64,000 nt of DNA from Streptomyces sp. ISL-43. Lineage in GTDB: Bacteria > Actinomycetota > Actinomycetes > Streptomycetales > Streptomycetaceae. The DNA is taken from assembly GCF_018614195.1 (NCBI RefSeq), contig NZ_JAGGOT010000012.1, forward strand, positions 62,001 through 126,000. The letters run 5' to 3'. A program made the position numbers and the translations under genes. Position 1 is the first letter of the stretch; the number at the start of each line of letters is the position of its first letter. Shown piece by piece: positions 35,911 through 42,890 of this stretch. The notes below the pieces were generated by a model. That model saw only the letters and a list, made by a program, of their open reading frames with translations, made no database searches and was not told the origin of the DNA.

Positions 35911-36057
35911 CGTGCGGAATGCCCGAGATCGAAGTCGGCGACGGACTGTGTCGACTGCTCTATCCGACTGAGCTACCGGCCGGAGCCGGGCGGGACTCGA
36001 ACCCGCGACCCGTTGATCCGGAAGTAACCGCTGCCTGCGCACCGGGCATTCCGCACG
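35911..36057 (-). ncRNA. Y-RNA-like unit A with permuted tRNA mimic
   Basis: 147-nt unit, read 36057 to 35911. A perfect 15-bp terminal stem joins its ends. Next come an asymmetric internal loop (GUGCGCA opposite GACUUCGAUCU) and an inner stem GGCAGCGG/CCGUCGCC with one mismatch. The apical part is a tRNA mimic in permuted order: T-arm (35990-36006; GCGGG, loop UUCGAGU, CCCGC), closed 5-bp acceptor hairpin with UCCG loop (35976-35989), UA, and D-arm (35957-35973; GCUC/GAGC). This is the architecture of bacterial YrlA RNAs. It lies 41 bp upstream of the Ro60 start. Confidence 0.85.
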
Positions 36058-36061
36058 CGTG

Positions 36062-36132
36062 CCTCCCGAGATCAAGAAGTGGCTGCGGCGTGATTTCTGC
36101 AAGAAGTAGCCGCTGCCGGGCGCACCGGGAGG
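36062..36132 (-). ncRNA. Y-RNA-like unit B, short and without tRNA module
   Basis: 71-nt unit between units A and C. The terminal stem is CCUCCCG/CGGGAGG, the internal loop GUGCGCCC opposite ACUUCUUGAUCU, and the inner stem GGCAGCGGC/GCCGCAGCC with a single A-A mismatch. The loop starts with UACUUC, which also follows the inner stem in A and C, and then can close only a tiny hairpin; there is no T- or D-arm. The Ro60-type core is therefore kept while the tRNA mimic is absent. It may be an independent RNA or a domain of a longer transcript. Confidence 0.7.
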
Positions 36133-36146
36133 TGCGTGACGTAGGT

Positions 36147-36280
36147 GTCCAGAGATCGAGGTCGGCGAAACCACAAGGTGCTCTACCAGCTGAGCTACAC
36201 CGGCCTGAAGCCGGTGACGGGACTCGAACCCGCGGCCGCCCGATTATGAGTCGAAGTAGGTCTCGCCTTCGCACCTGGAC
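36147..36280 (-). ncRNA. Y-RNA-like unit C with complete permuted tRNA mimic
   Basis: 134-nt unit, read 36280 to 36147. Terminal stem GUCCAG/CUGGAC, internal loop GUGCGAA opposite GACCUCGAUCU, and a 9-bp inner stem GGCGAGACC/GGUUUCGCC. The apex is a very good tRNA elbow in permuted order: T-arm (36217-36233, loop UUCGAGU), 7-bp acceptor hairpin CACCGGC-UUCAG-GCCGGUG (36198-36216), UA as in U8-A9, then a D-arm GCUC-AGCUGGUA-GAGC with the canonical GG. The anticodon arm is replaced by the Y stem. A TAGCGT hexamer 7 nt upstream (36293-36288) may be its -10 element. Confidence 0.87.
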
Positions 36281-36295
36281 GAGGATCACGCTAGA

Positions 36296-36313
36296 CGCCC
36301 GCCCCGGCGGGCG
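36296..36313 (-). terminator. GC hairpin between the NADAR gene and the Y-RNA units
   Basis: CGCCCGCC (36296-36303) pairs with GGCGGGCG (36306-36313) with almost no loop, 8 nt past the NADAR stop codon. It likely ends the NADAR transcript, which would mean the Y RNAs have their own promoter immediately downstream. Confidence 0.5.
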
Positions 36314-36320
36314 CGATCGA

Positions 36321-36872
36321 TTAATTCCCCGCCCGCAGCCGCTCGCGCGCCTCCATCAGCGCGAAGCCCAGCAGATTCAGCCCCCGCCAGCGCGCCGGGT
36401 CCAGGGCCCGCTCGTCGTCGGCCGCCAGTCCGATGCCCCAGATCCGGTCCATCGGGCTGGCCTCCACCAGGACCCGGTTCCCGGTGGAGAGCAGATACGA
36501 CTTCAGTGCCGGGTCCGAGCCGAACTTGTGCACGCTGCCCTCCACCACCAGCGCGTACCGCTCCCGCTTCCACACCGCGTCGTCGAAGCCGCGTACGAGC
36601 CGTCCGGCCTTCTTCGCGACCGCCGGACTCTTCGCTTCCAGCGCCGCGCGCTCCGCCTGCGGATCTTCGAACAGGCGGGCCTTTCCGGCCATCATCCAGT
36701 GCTCGGCGGTGGCGTACCGCACGTCACCCACGGTGAACTCGGACGGCCACCACTGGCTGAGACAGCTCGGTCCGAGGCTTCCGTCGGGCCGCGGACGGTG
36801 TCCCCAGAACGGCAGGTACTTCACCCGTTCACCCCGGCTGACCTGCCCGATCAGTTCGTCGATCATCTCCAT
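36321..36872 (-). CDS. NADAR-domain protein (YbiA-like)
   Basis: 183-residue protein of the NADAR/YbiA family (LPFWGHRPRPDGSLGPSCLSQWWPSEFTVGDVRYATAEHWMMAGKARLF..., then VWKRERYALVVEGSVHKFGSDPALKSYLLSTGNRVLVEASPMDRIWGIGLA). Family members bind ADP-ribose derivatives; some are N-glycosidases acting on riboflavin intermediates or reverse nucleic-acid ADP-ribosylation. The conserved residues are all present. ATG 36872 is chosen; no strong Shine-Dalgarno was seen. It sits head-to-tail with three Y-RNA units and Ro60, which suggests a link to RNA or ADP-ribose metabolism. That link is inference. Confidence 0.88.
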   Translation of the reverse strand: MEMIDELIGQVSRGERVKYLPFWGHRPRPDGSLGPSCLSQWWPSEFTVGDVRYATAEHWMMAGKARLFEDPQAERAALEAKSPAVAKKAGRLVRGFDDAVWKRERYALVVEGSVHKFGSDPALKSYLLSTGNRVLVEASPMDRIWGIGLAADDERALDPARWRGLNLLGFALMEARERLRAGN

Positions 36873-37020
36873 GCACGCGAGTCTCGCAGGAGCCACGGAC
36901 ACTTCGTACGGGTTTTTGGGCGCGCCTCGACACATGGTCGACCGATTCCGTCGCGTAATCAAAAGGCAACAACGGAATCACTTGGCCGAGGGGTACTCCT
37001 CTGTCAGGATCGGCACTCAA

Positions 37021-37046
37021 TTCGAGCTGTAGCTCGAACTGTAGCT
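37021..37046 (+). promoter_or_regulatory. Operator-like palindrome upstream of aldehyde dehydrogenase
   Basis: TTCGAGCT and AGCTCGAA (37021-37038) form an 18-bp inverted repeat with a 2-bp centre, followed by a direct repeat of CTGTAGCT (37027-37034 and 37039-37046). The site lies 20-45 bp before the ALDH start that heads the polyamine transport operon, where a repressor or activator would be expected. The region 36873-37020 also serves the divergent NADAR gene. Confidence 0.5.
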
Positions 37047-37066
37047 ACGGAGAGCGTGAGAGCGTG

Positions 37067-38608
37067 ATGGGCAACCGCTTCCAGGTCAAGGTCCAGGTAA
37101 AGGACCGTTTCGCCGAAGGCGCGCAGTACATCGACGGGCAGCTGCGGCCCGGAACCTCCGGACGGTCACACACCGTGGTCGACCCGGCGACGGGCGAGGA
37201 GGTGCTCACCTACGAGCTGGCCTCCACCGCGGACGTCGACGCGGCCGTCGCCGCCGCCAAGCGGGCCTTCCCCGGCTGGTCCGGCGCCACCCCGGGAGAG
37301 CGCTCCGACGCGCTGCACCGGCTGGCCGCCGTACTGGCCGCGCACGCCGAGGACTTCGCGTACGCCGAGTCCCTGCAGTGCGGGAAGCCGGTCAAGCTGT
37401 CCACGGAGTTCGACGTGCCGGGGACCATCGACAACACCGCGTTCTTCGCCGGCGCCGCACGCCACCTCCAGGGGCAGGCCGCCGGCGAGTACTCCGGGGA
37501 CCACACCTCATACGTGCGCCGCGAGGCGATCGGGGTCGTGGGCTCCATCGCGCCGTGGAACTATCCGCTGCAGATGGCCGCCTGGAAGATCCTCCCGGCG
37601 ATCGCCGCGGGCAACACCATCGTCCTCAAGCCCGCCGAGCTCACCCCGCTGACCTCCCTGATGTTCGCCCAGGCGGCCAAGGAGGCGGGGCTGCCCGACG
37701 GCGTGATCAACATCGTCAGCGGCGCCGGCCGGGACGCGGGCGAGCACCTGGTCGGCCACCCGGACGTGGTCATGACCTCCTTCACCGGTTCCACCGCCAT
37801 CGGCAAGCGGGTCGCCGAGATCGCCACCGCCACCGTCAAGCGGCTCCACCTGGAGCTCGGCGGCAAGGCGCCTTTCCTGGTCTTCGACGACGCCGATCTG
37901 GAGGCCGCCGCCAACGGCGCCGTCGCCGCCTCCCTCATCAACACCGGCCAGGACTGCACTGCGGCCACCCGCGCCTACGTCCAGCGCCCCCTCCACGACG
38001 CCTTCGTCGCCCGGGTCGCCGAGCTGATGGACACCGTCCGCGTGGGCGACCCCTTCGACCCGTCCACCGACCTCGGCCCGCTGGTGTCGCACGCCCAGCG
38101 CGACCGGGTCGCCGGTTTCGTCGAGCGCGCACGCTCGTACGCCACCGTCGTCACCGGCGGCGAGATCCCCGGGGCCAGGGAAGACGAACGCGGTCTCGCG
38201 GACGGCGCCTACTACCGGCCCACCCTGATCTCCGGCGCCGCGCAGGACAGCGAGGTGGTCCAGTCCGAGATCTTCGGTCCGGTCCTCGTCGTCCTGCCCT
38301 TCGACACCGACGACGAGGGCATCGCGCTGGCCAACGACACCCCCTACGGCCTCGCCGCCTCCGCCTGGAGCCGCGACGTCTACCGGGCGAACCGCGCCAC
38401 CCGCGAGATCAAGGCGGGCTGCGTCTGGGTCAACGACCACATCCCGATCATCAGCGAGATGCCGCACGGAGGCTACAAGGCGAGCGGCTTCGGAAAGGAC
38501 ATGAGCACGTACTCCTTTGAGGAGTACACGCAGGTGAAGCACGTCATGTACGACAACACGGCGGTGGCCGCGAAGGACTGGCACCGCACGATCTTCGGGG
38601 ACCGATAA
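37067..38608 (+). CDS. Aldehyde dehydrogenase, gamma-aminobutyraldehyde type
   Basis: 513-residue ALDH paralogous to the one at 25.5 kb. The Asn motif APWNYPLQMAAWK, base-Glu motif LELGGKAPFLVFDDAD, catalytic Cys in NTGQDCTAATR and EIFGPVLVVLPF are intact, with a longer N-terminus (about 20 extra residues) and an extended C-terminus. ATG 37067 is 6 nt after GTGAG. It directly precedes a polyamine-binding protein and PotABC genes, so oxidation of an aminoaldehyde from polyamine breakdown is likely. Confidence 0.9.
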   Translation: MGNRFQVKVQVKDRFAEGAQYIDGQLRPGTSGRSHTVVDPATGEEVLTYELASTADVDAAVAAAKRAFPGWSGATPGERSDALHRLAAVLAAHAEDFAYAESLQCGKPVKLSTEFDVPGTIDNTAFFAGAARHLQGQAAGEYSGDHTSYVRREAIGVVGSIAPWNYPLQMAAWKILPAIAAGNTIVLKPAELTPLTSLMFAQAAKEAGLPDGVINIVSGAGRDAGEHLVGHPDVVMTSFTGSTAIGKRVAEIATATVKRLHLELGGKAPFLVFDDADLEAAANGAVAASLINTGQDCTAATRAYVQRPLHDAFVARVAELMDTVRVGDPFDPSTDLGPLVSHAQRDRVAGFVERARSYATVVTGGEIPGAREDERGLADGAYYRPTLISGAAQDSEVVQSEIFGPVLVVLPFDTDDEGIALANDTPYGLAASAWSRDVYRANRATREIKAGCVWVNDHIPIISEMPHGGYKASGFGKDMSTYSFEEYTQVKHVMYDNTAVAAKDWHRTIFGDR

Positions 38609-38660
38609 CCACGTAGCCGCCTGACCAGCGGCCCGCACCCATCCCGAAAGGGCACCTCCC

Positions 38661-39911
38661 ATGGAGCAGTTCGAGCCCGACCGTCTTTCGGCGGCGCAAC
38701 TCGCCGCGATGCGACGCAGTATCGACAGCGGGCGCGGCGCCCTGACCCGCCGTTCGCTGCTGCGCGCCTCCGGAGTCGGAGCGCTCACCCTCGGCGGCCT
38801 GTCCACGCTCGCGGGCTGTGGCATCCCGCCCGCGAAACGCGCGGGCGACCCGGCCGTGGCCTCCGACGACCACTCGGAGCAGGAGAAGGAGATCAACTTC
38901 TCCAACTGGACCGAGTACATGGACACCAGCGAGGACGAGAAGTCCCGTCCCACGCTGGAGGAGTTCACCAAGCGGACCGGGATCAAGGTCAAGTACACCG
39001 AGGACATCAACGACAACGTCGAGTTCTTCGGAAAGATCCGTCCGCAGCTCGCCGCCGGCCAGGACACCGGCCGCGACGTGATCGTCGTCACCGACTGGCT
39101 CGCCTCGCGCATCATCCGCCTCGGCTGGGCGCAGAAGCTGGACCCCGCACACCTCCCGCACGCCTACGCCAACCTGATCCCGCAGTTCCGCAGCCCCGAC
39201 TGGGACCCGGGCCGCGCGTACAGCTACCCGTGGACGGGCATCAACACCGTCATCGCCTACAACACCAAGGCCACCGGCGGGAAGAAGGTCGACTCCGTCA
39301 CCCAGATGCTCGACGACCCCTCCCTCAAGGGCCGCGTCGGCTTCCTCACCGAGATGCGCGACAGCGTCGGGATGACCCTCCTCGACCAGGGCAAGGACCC
39401 GGCGAACTTCACGAACTCCGACTACGACGAGGCGATCGGCCGGCTCCAGAAGGGTGTGGACAAGAACCAGATCCGCCGCTTCACCGGCAACGACTACACC
39501 TCGGACCTCGACAAGGGCGATCTCGCGGCCTGCCTGGCCTGGGCCGGCGACGTCATCCAGCTCCAGGCCGGCAACCCGGACATCCAGTACGCGATCCCGG
39601 CGGCCGGCTACATCACCTCCAGCGACAACCTGCTGGTCCCCGTGAAGGCCCGGCACAAGGCCAACGCGGAGCGGCTCATCGACTACTACTACGAGCCCGC
39701 GGTGGCCGCCCAGCTGGCCGCGTTCATCAGCTACGTCTGCCCGGTCGAGGGCGTCCAGGACGAGCTGGCCAAGATCGACCCGGCGCTCGCGGACAACGTC
39801 CTGATCGTCCCGGACAAGGCGATGGCAGCCAAGTCGCACGCCTTCCGCTCGCTCACCGGCGAGGAAGAGACGGCGTACGAGGAGAAGTTCGCCAAGCTCA
39901 TCGGAGCCTGA
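38661..39911 (+). CDS. potD: Polyamine ABC transporter substrate-binding lipoprotein
   Basis: 416-residue PotD/PotF-like protein. A hydrophilic N-terminus of about 28 residues is followed by a twin-arginine lipoprotein signal (TRRSLLRASG, lipobox LAGC at Cys53). The binding domain shares NFSNWTEYMDTSEDE, VKYTEDINDNVEFFGKI and IRRFTGNDYTSDLDKGD with the paralogue at 27 kb. It is the natural partner of the ATPase and two permeases that follow. Specificity for putrescine or spermidine is inferred. Confidence 0.93.
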   Translation: MEQFEPDRLSAAQLAAMRRSIDSGRGALTRRSLLRASGVGALTLGGLSTLAGCGIPPAKRAGDPAVASDDHSEQEKEINFSNWTEYMDTSEDEKSRPTLEEFTKRTGIKVKYTEDINDNVEFFGKIRPQLAAGQDTGRDVIVVTDWLASRIIRLGWAQKLDPAHLPHAYANLIPQFRSPDWDPGRAYSYPWTGINTVIAYNTKATGGKKVDSVTQMLDDPSLKGRVGFLTEMRDSVGMTLLDQGKDPANFTNSDYDEAIGRLQKGVDKNQIRRFTGNDYTSDLDKGDLAACLAWAGDVIQLQAGNPDIQYAIPAAGYITSSDNLLVPVKARHKANAERLIDYYYEPAVAAQLAAFISYVCPVEGVQDELAKIDPALADNVLIVPDKAMAAKSHAFRSLTGEEETAYEEKFAKLIGA

Positions 39912-39984
39912 CGGTCCCGCCGCCCCCACGGCACCCGTACCGGCACCTGCCCCTTCCACGACACACCACCGAAGGCCCAGGCCC

Positions 39985-41136
39985 ATGACTGACAAGACCG
40001 CGGGCGGCGACGTCCGCCTCGCCGGGATCAGCAAGCACTACGGAACCTTCACCGCCGTGCACCCGCTGGATCTCACCATTCCCCAGGGCTCCTTCTTCGC
40101 CCTGCTCGGCGCCTCGGGCTGCGGGAAGACCACCACCCTGCGCATGATCGCCGGCCTGGAGGAGCCCTCCACCGGCACCGTCAGCCTCGGCGACAGCGAG
40201 GTCACGCACCTGCCGCCGTACAAGCGCCCGGTCAACACCGTCTTCCAGAGCTACGCCCTCTTCCCGCACCTGGACGTCTCCGAGAACATCGCCTTCGGGC
40301 TGCGCCGCCGGGGCATCAAGTCCGTCAAGAAGCAGGTCGACGACATGCTGGAGCTGGTCCAGCTCGGCCAGTTCGCCCAGCGCAAGCCGCACCAGCTCTC
40401 CGGCGGCCAGCAGCAGCGCGTGGCCGTCGCCCGCGCGCTCATCAACCACCCGCAGGTGCTGCTCCTCGACGAGCCGCTCGGCGCCCTCGACCTCAAGCTG
40501 CGCCGCCAGATGCAGCTGGAGCTGAAGAGGATCCAGACCGAGGTGGGCATCACCTTCGTGCACGTCACGCACGACCAGGAGGAGGCCATGACCATGGCCG
40601 ACACGGTCGCCGTGATGAACGGCGGCCGCGTCGAGCAGCTGGGCGCCCCGGCCGAGCTGTACGAGAACCCGAAGACGACCTTCGTGGCGAACTTCCTCGG
40701 CACCTCCAACCTCATCGAGGCCGAGGTCCTGGAGGCCGGCGCGTCCGACGTCGTGGTCGGCTCGGCGGGTACGAAGCTGCGCGTTCCGGCGGCGCGGTGT
40801 TCGACCACGCCCCGCGCGGGCGGAAAGCTGCTGGTCGGGGTGCGGCCGGAGAAGATCTCCCTGGTCCACGCGGACGAGGAGGGCACCATCGCGGCCGGCC
40901 GCAACAAGGTCGCGGGCAAGATCGCCGACTCCTCCTTCATCGGCGTCTCCACCCAGTTCGTCATCGACAGCCCGGTCTGCCCCGAGCTGGAGGTGTACGT
41001 CCAGAACATCGAGCGTGACGCCCGCCTGGTCCCCGGCGCCGACGTGATCCTGCACTGGAACCCGGACCACACCTTCGGCCTCGACGCGGCCCAGGACATC
41101 GACGCGGGCATCGAGACGGTCGAGGAGAGCGCATGA
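39985..41136 (+). CDS. potA: Polyamine ABC transporter ATP-binding protein
   Basis: 383-residue PotA-type ATPase. Walker A GASGCGKTT, Q-loop NTVFQSYALFPHLDV, signature LSGGQQQRVAVARALI, Walker B VLLLDEPLGALDLKLR and switch THDQEEAM are all canonical. The TOBE_2 regulatory domain occupies the last 120 residues. The binding protein gene is 73 bp upstream, and its stop region overlaps the next permease ATG by 4 bp (ATGA). Confidence 0.95.
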   Translation: MTDKTAGGDVRLAGISKHYGTFTAVHPLDLTIPQGSFFALLGASGCGKTTTLRMIAGLEEPSTGTVSLGDSEVTHLPPYKRPVNTVFQSYALFPHLDVSENIAFGLRRRGIKSVKKQVDDMLELVQLGQFAQRKPHQLSGGQQQRVAVARALINHPQVLLLDEPLGALDLKLRRQMQLELKRIQTEVGITFVHVTHDQEEAMTMADTVAVMNGGRVEQLGAPAELYENPKTTFVANFLGTSNLIEAEVLEAGASDVVVGSAGTKLRVPAARCSTTPRAGGKLLVGVRPEKISLVHADEEGTIAAGRNKVAGKIADSSFIGVSTQFVIDSPVCPELEVYVQNIERDARLVPGADVILHWNPDHTFGLDAAQDIDAGIETVEESA

Positions 41137-42062
41137 CCGCCCCCGCCGCACTGCCCGAGGTCGCCGTCCCGGCGCAGCCTCCGGTCCACAAGCCGTCCCT
41201 GAAGAAGCGCCTGGTCCCGTACTGGCTGCTGCTCCCGGGCATCCTGTGGCTGCTCGTCTTCTTCGTGCTGCCGATGATCTACCAGGCCTCGACCTCGGTG
41301 CAGACCGGCTCCCTCGAAGAGGGCTTCGAGGTCACCTGGCACTTCCAGACGTACTGGGAGGCCTTCACCGAGTACTACCCGCAGTTCCTGCGCTCCCTGC
41401 TCTACGCGGGCACCGCGACGGCGCTGTGCCTGCTCCTCGGGTACCCCCTGGCCTACCTGATCGCCTTCAAGGCGGGACGCTGGCGGAACCTCCTGCTGGT
41501 GCTGGTCATCGCGCCGTTCTTCACCAGCTTCCTGATCCGCACCCTCGCCTGGAAGACGATCCTGGCGGACGGCGGCCCGGTGGTCGCCGTCCTCAACAAC
41601 ATCGGCTTCCTGGACGTCACCAGCTGGCTCGGCATGACGCAGGGCGACCGCGTCCTCGCCACGCCCCTCGCGGTCGTCTGCGGTCTGACGTACAACTTCC
41701 TCCCCTTCATGATCCTTCCGCTCTACACCTCCCTGGAGCGGATCGACACCCGCCTCCACGAGGCGGCCGGGGACCTGTACGCCCGCCCCGCCACGGTCTT
41801 CCGGAAGGTGACCTTTCCGCTCTCCATGCCGGGCGTGGTCTCCGGAACCCTGCTCACCTTCATCCCGGCGAGCGGTGACTACGTCAACGCCGAGCTGCTC
41901 GGATCGACGGACACCCGGATGATCGGCAACGTCATCCAGTCGCAGTACCTGCGCATCCTCGACTACCCGACGGCGGCCGCGCTGTCCTTCATCCTCATGG
42001 CCATCGTGCTGGTCATGGTCACCATCTACATCCGCCGAGCGGGGACGGAGGACCTGGTCTGA
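41133..42062 (+). CDS. potB: Polyamine ABC transporter permease PotB
   Basis: 309-residue inner-membrane permease with six predicted helices (PYWLLLPGILWLLVFFVLPMIYQ at the start, LSFILMAIVLVMVTIYI at the end) and the EAA loop HEAAGDLYARPATVFRKVTFPLSMPGV that docks to PotA. It begins with a 4-bp overlap with potA and its stop overlaps the potC ATG by one base. It is the first of the two usual Pot permeases. Confidence 0.94.
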   Translation: MTAPAALPEVAVPAQPPVHKPSLKKRLVPYWLLLPGILWLLVFFVLPMIYQASTSVQTGSLEEGFEVTWHFQTYWEAFTEYYPQFLRSLLYAGTATALCLLLGYPLAYLIAFKAGRWRNLLLVLVIAPFFTSFLIRTLAWKTILADGGPVVAVLNNIGFLDVTSWLGMTQGDRVLATPLAVVCGLTYNFLPFMILPLYTSLERIDTRLHEAAGDLYARPATVFRKVTFPLSMPGVVSGTLLTFIPASGDYVNAELLGSTDTRMIGNVIQSQYLRILDYPTAAALSFILMAIVLVMVTIYIRRAGTEDLV

Positions 42063-42868
42063 TGAAGAGCGCCACCACCTGGCTGCGCCGCAATCTCGTC
42101 GTGATCGCGGGGCTCGGCACGCTCGCCTACATGATCCTGCCGAACGTCGTCGTCACGGTCTTCTCCTTCAACAACCCCACCGGGCGGTTCAACTACGCCT
42201 GGCAGGAGTTCTCCCTCGACGCGTGGAAGGACCCGTGCGGAGTCGCCGACATGTGCGCCTCCCTGTCCCTCTCGCTCCAGATCGCCGTCTGGGCCACCAT
42301 CGGCGCGACCCTCCTCGGCAGCGCCATCGCCTTCGCGCTGGTCCGCTACCGCTTCCGGGCGCGCGGCGCGGTCAACTCGCTGATCTTCATGCCGATGGCC
42401 ATGCCCGAGATCGTGATGGCCGCCTCGCTGCTCGCCCTCTTCCTCAACATGGGCATCCAGCTGGGCTTCTGGACGATCCTGATCGCCCACGTCATGTTCT
42501 GCCTGAGCTTCGTCGTCGCCGCCGTCAAGGCCCGCGTGCTCTCCATGGACCCCCGGCTGGAGGAAGCCGCCCGCGACCTCTACGCAGGTCCCGTGCAGAC
42601 CTTCGTGCGCGTCACCCTGCCGATCGCGGCCCCCGGTATCGCGGCGGGCGCGCTGCTCTCCTTCGCGCTCTCCTTCGACGACTTCATCATCACCAACTTC
42701 AACTCGGGCAACACCGTCACCTTCCCCATGTTCGTGTGGGGATCGGCCCAGCGCGGTACGCCTGTACAGATCAACGTCATCGGCACGGCGATGTTCGTCA
42801 TCGCGGTCCTGGTGGTGCTGGCCGGCCAGATGGTCGGCAACCGCCGCAAGAAAGCACAGCCCAAGTAA
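42062..42868 (+). CDS. potC: Polyamine ABC transporter permease PotC
   Basis: 268-residue permease with six helices and the EAA loop EEAARDLYAGPVQTFVRVTLPIAAPGI. NTVTFPMFVWGSAQRGTPVQINVIGT is typical of PotC. The ATG shares its A with the potB stop (TGATG). It completes the PotA-B-C-D importer in the cytoplasmic membrane. Confidence 0.94.
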   Translation: MKSATTWLRRNLVVIAGLGTLAYMILPNVVVTVFSFNNPTGRFNYAWQEFSLDAWKDPCGVADMCASLSLSLQIAVWATIGATLLGSAIAFALVRYRFRARGAVNSLIFMPMAMPEIVMAASLLALFLNMGIQLGFWTILIAHVMFCLSFVVAAVKARVLSMDPRLEEAARDLYAGPVQTFVRVTLPIAAPGIAAGALLSFALSFDDFIITNFNSGNTVTFPMFVWGSAQRGTPVQINVIGTAMFVIAVLVVLAGQMVGNRRKKAQPK

Positions 42869-42890
42869 CACCTGTAGGGAGTTGGAAGAC

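Noticed and set aside
35930..36240. Possible tRNA genes on the minus strand, because T-arms and D-arms are plain
   Set aside because: The T-arm comes before the D-arm in each unit, the acceptor strands are joined by a short loop and there is no anticodon arm. They are permuted mimics inside Y-RNA-like units.
35766..37067. Plus-strand 433-codon frame through the Y-RNA and NADAR region
   Set aside because: It runs across structured RNA units and antisense to NADAR, and has no coherent protein sequence.
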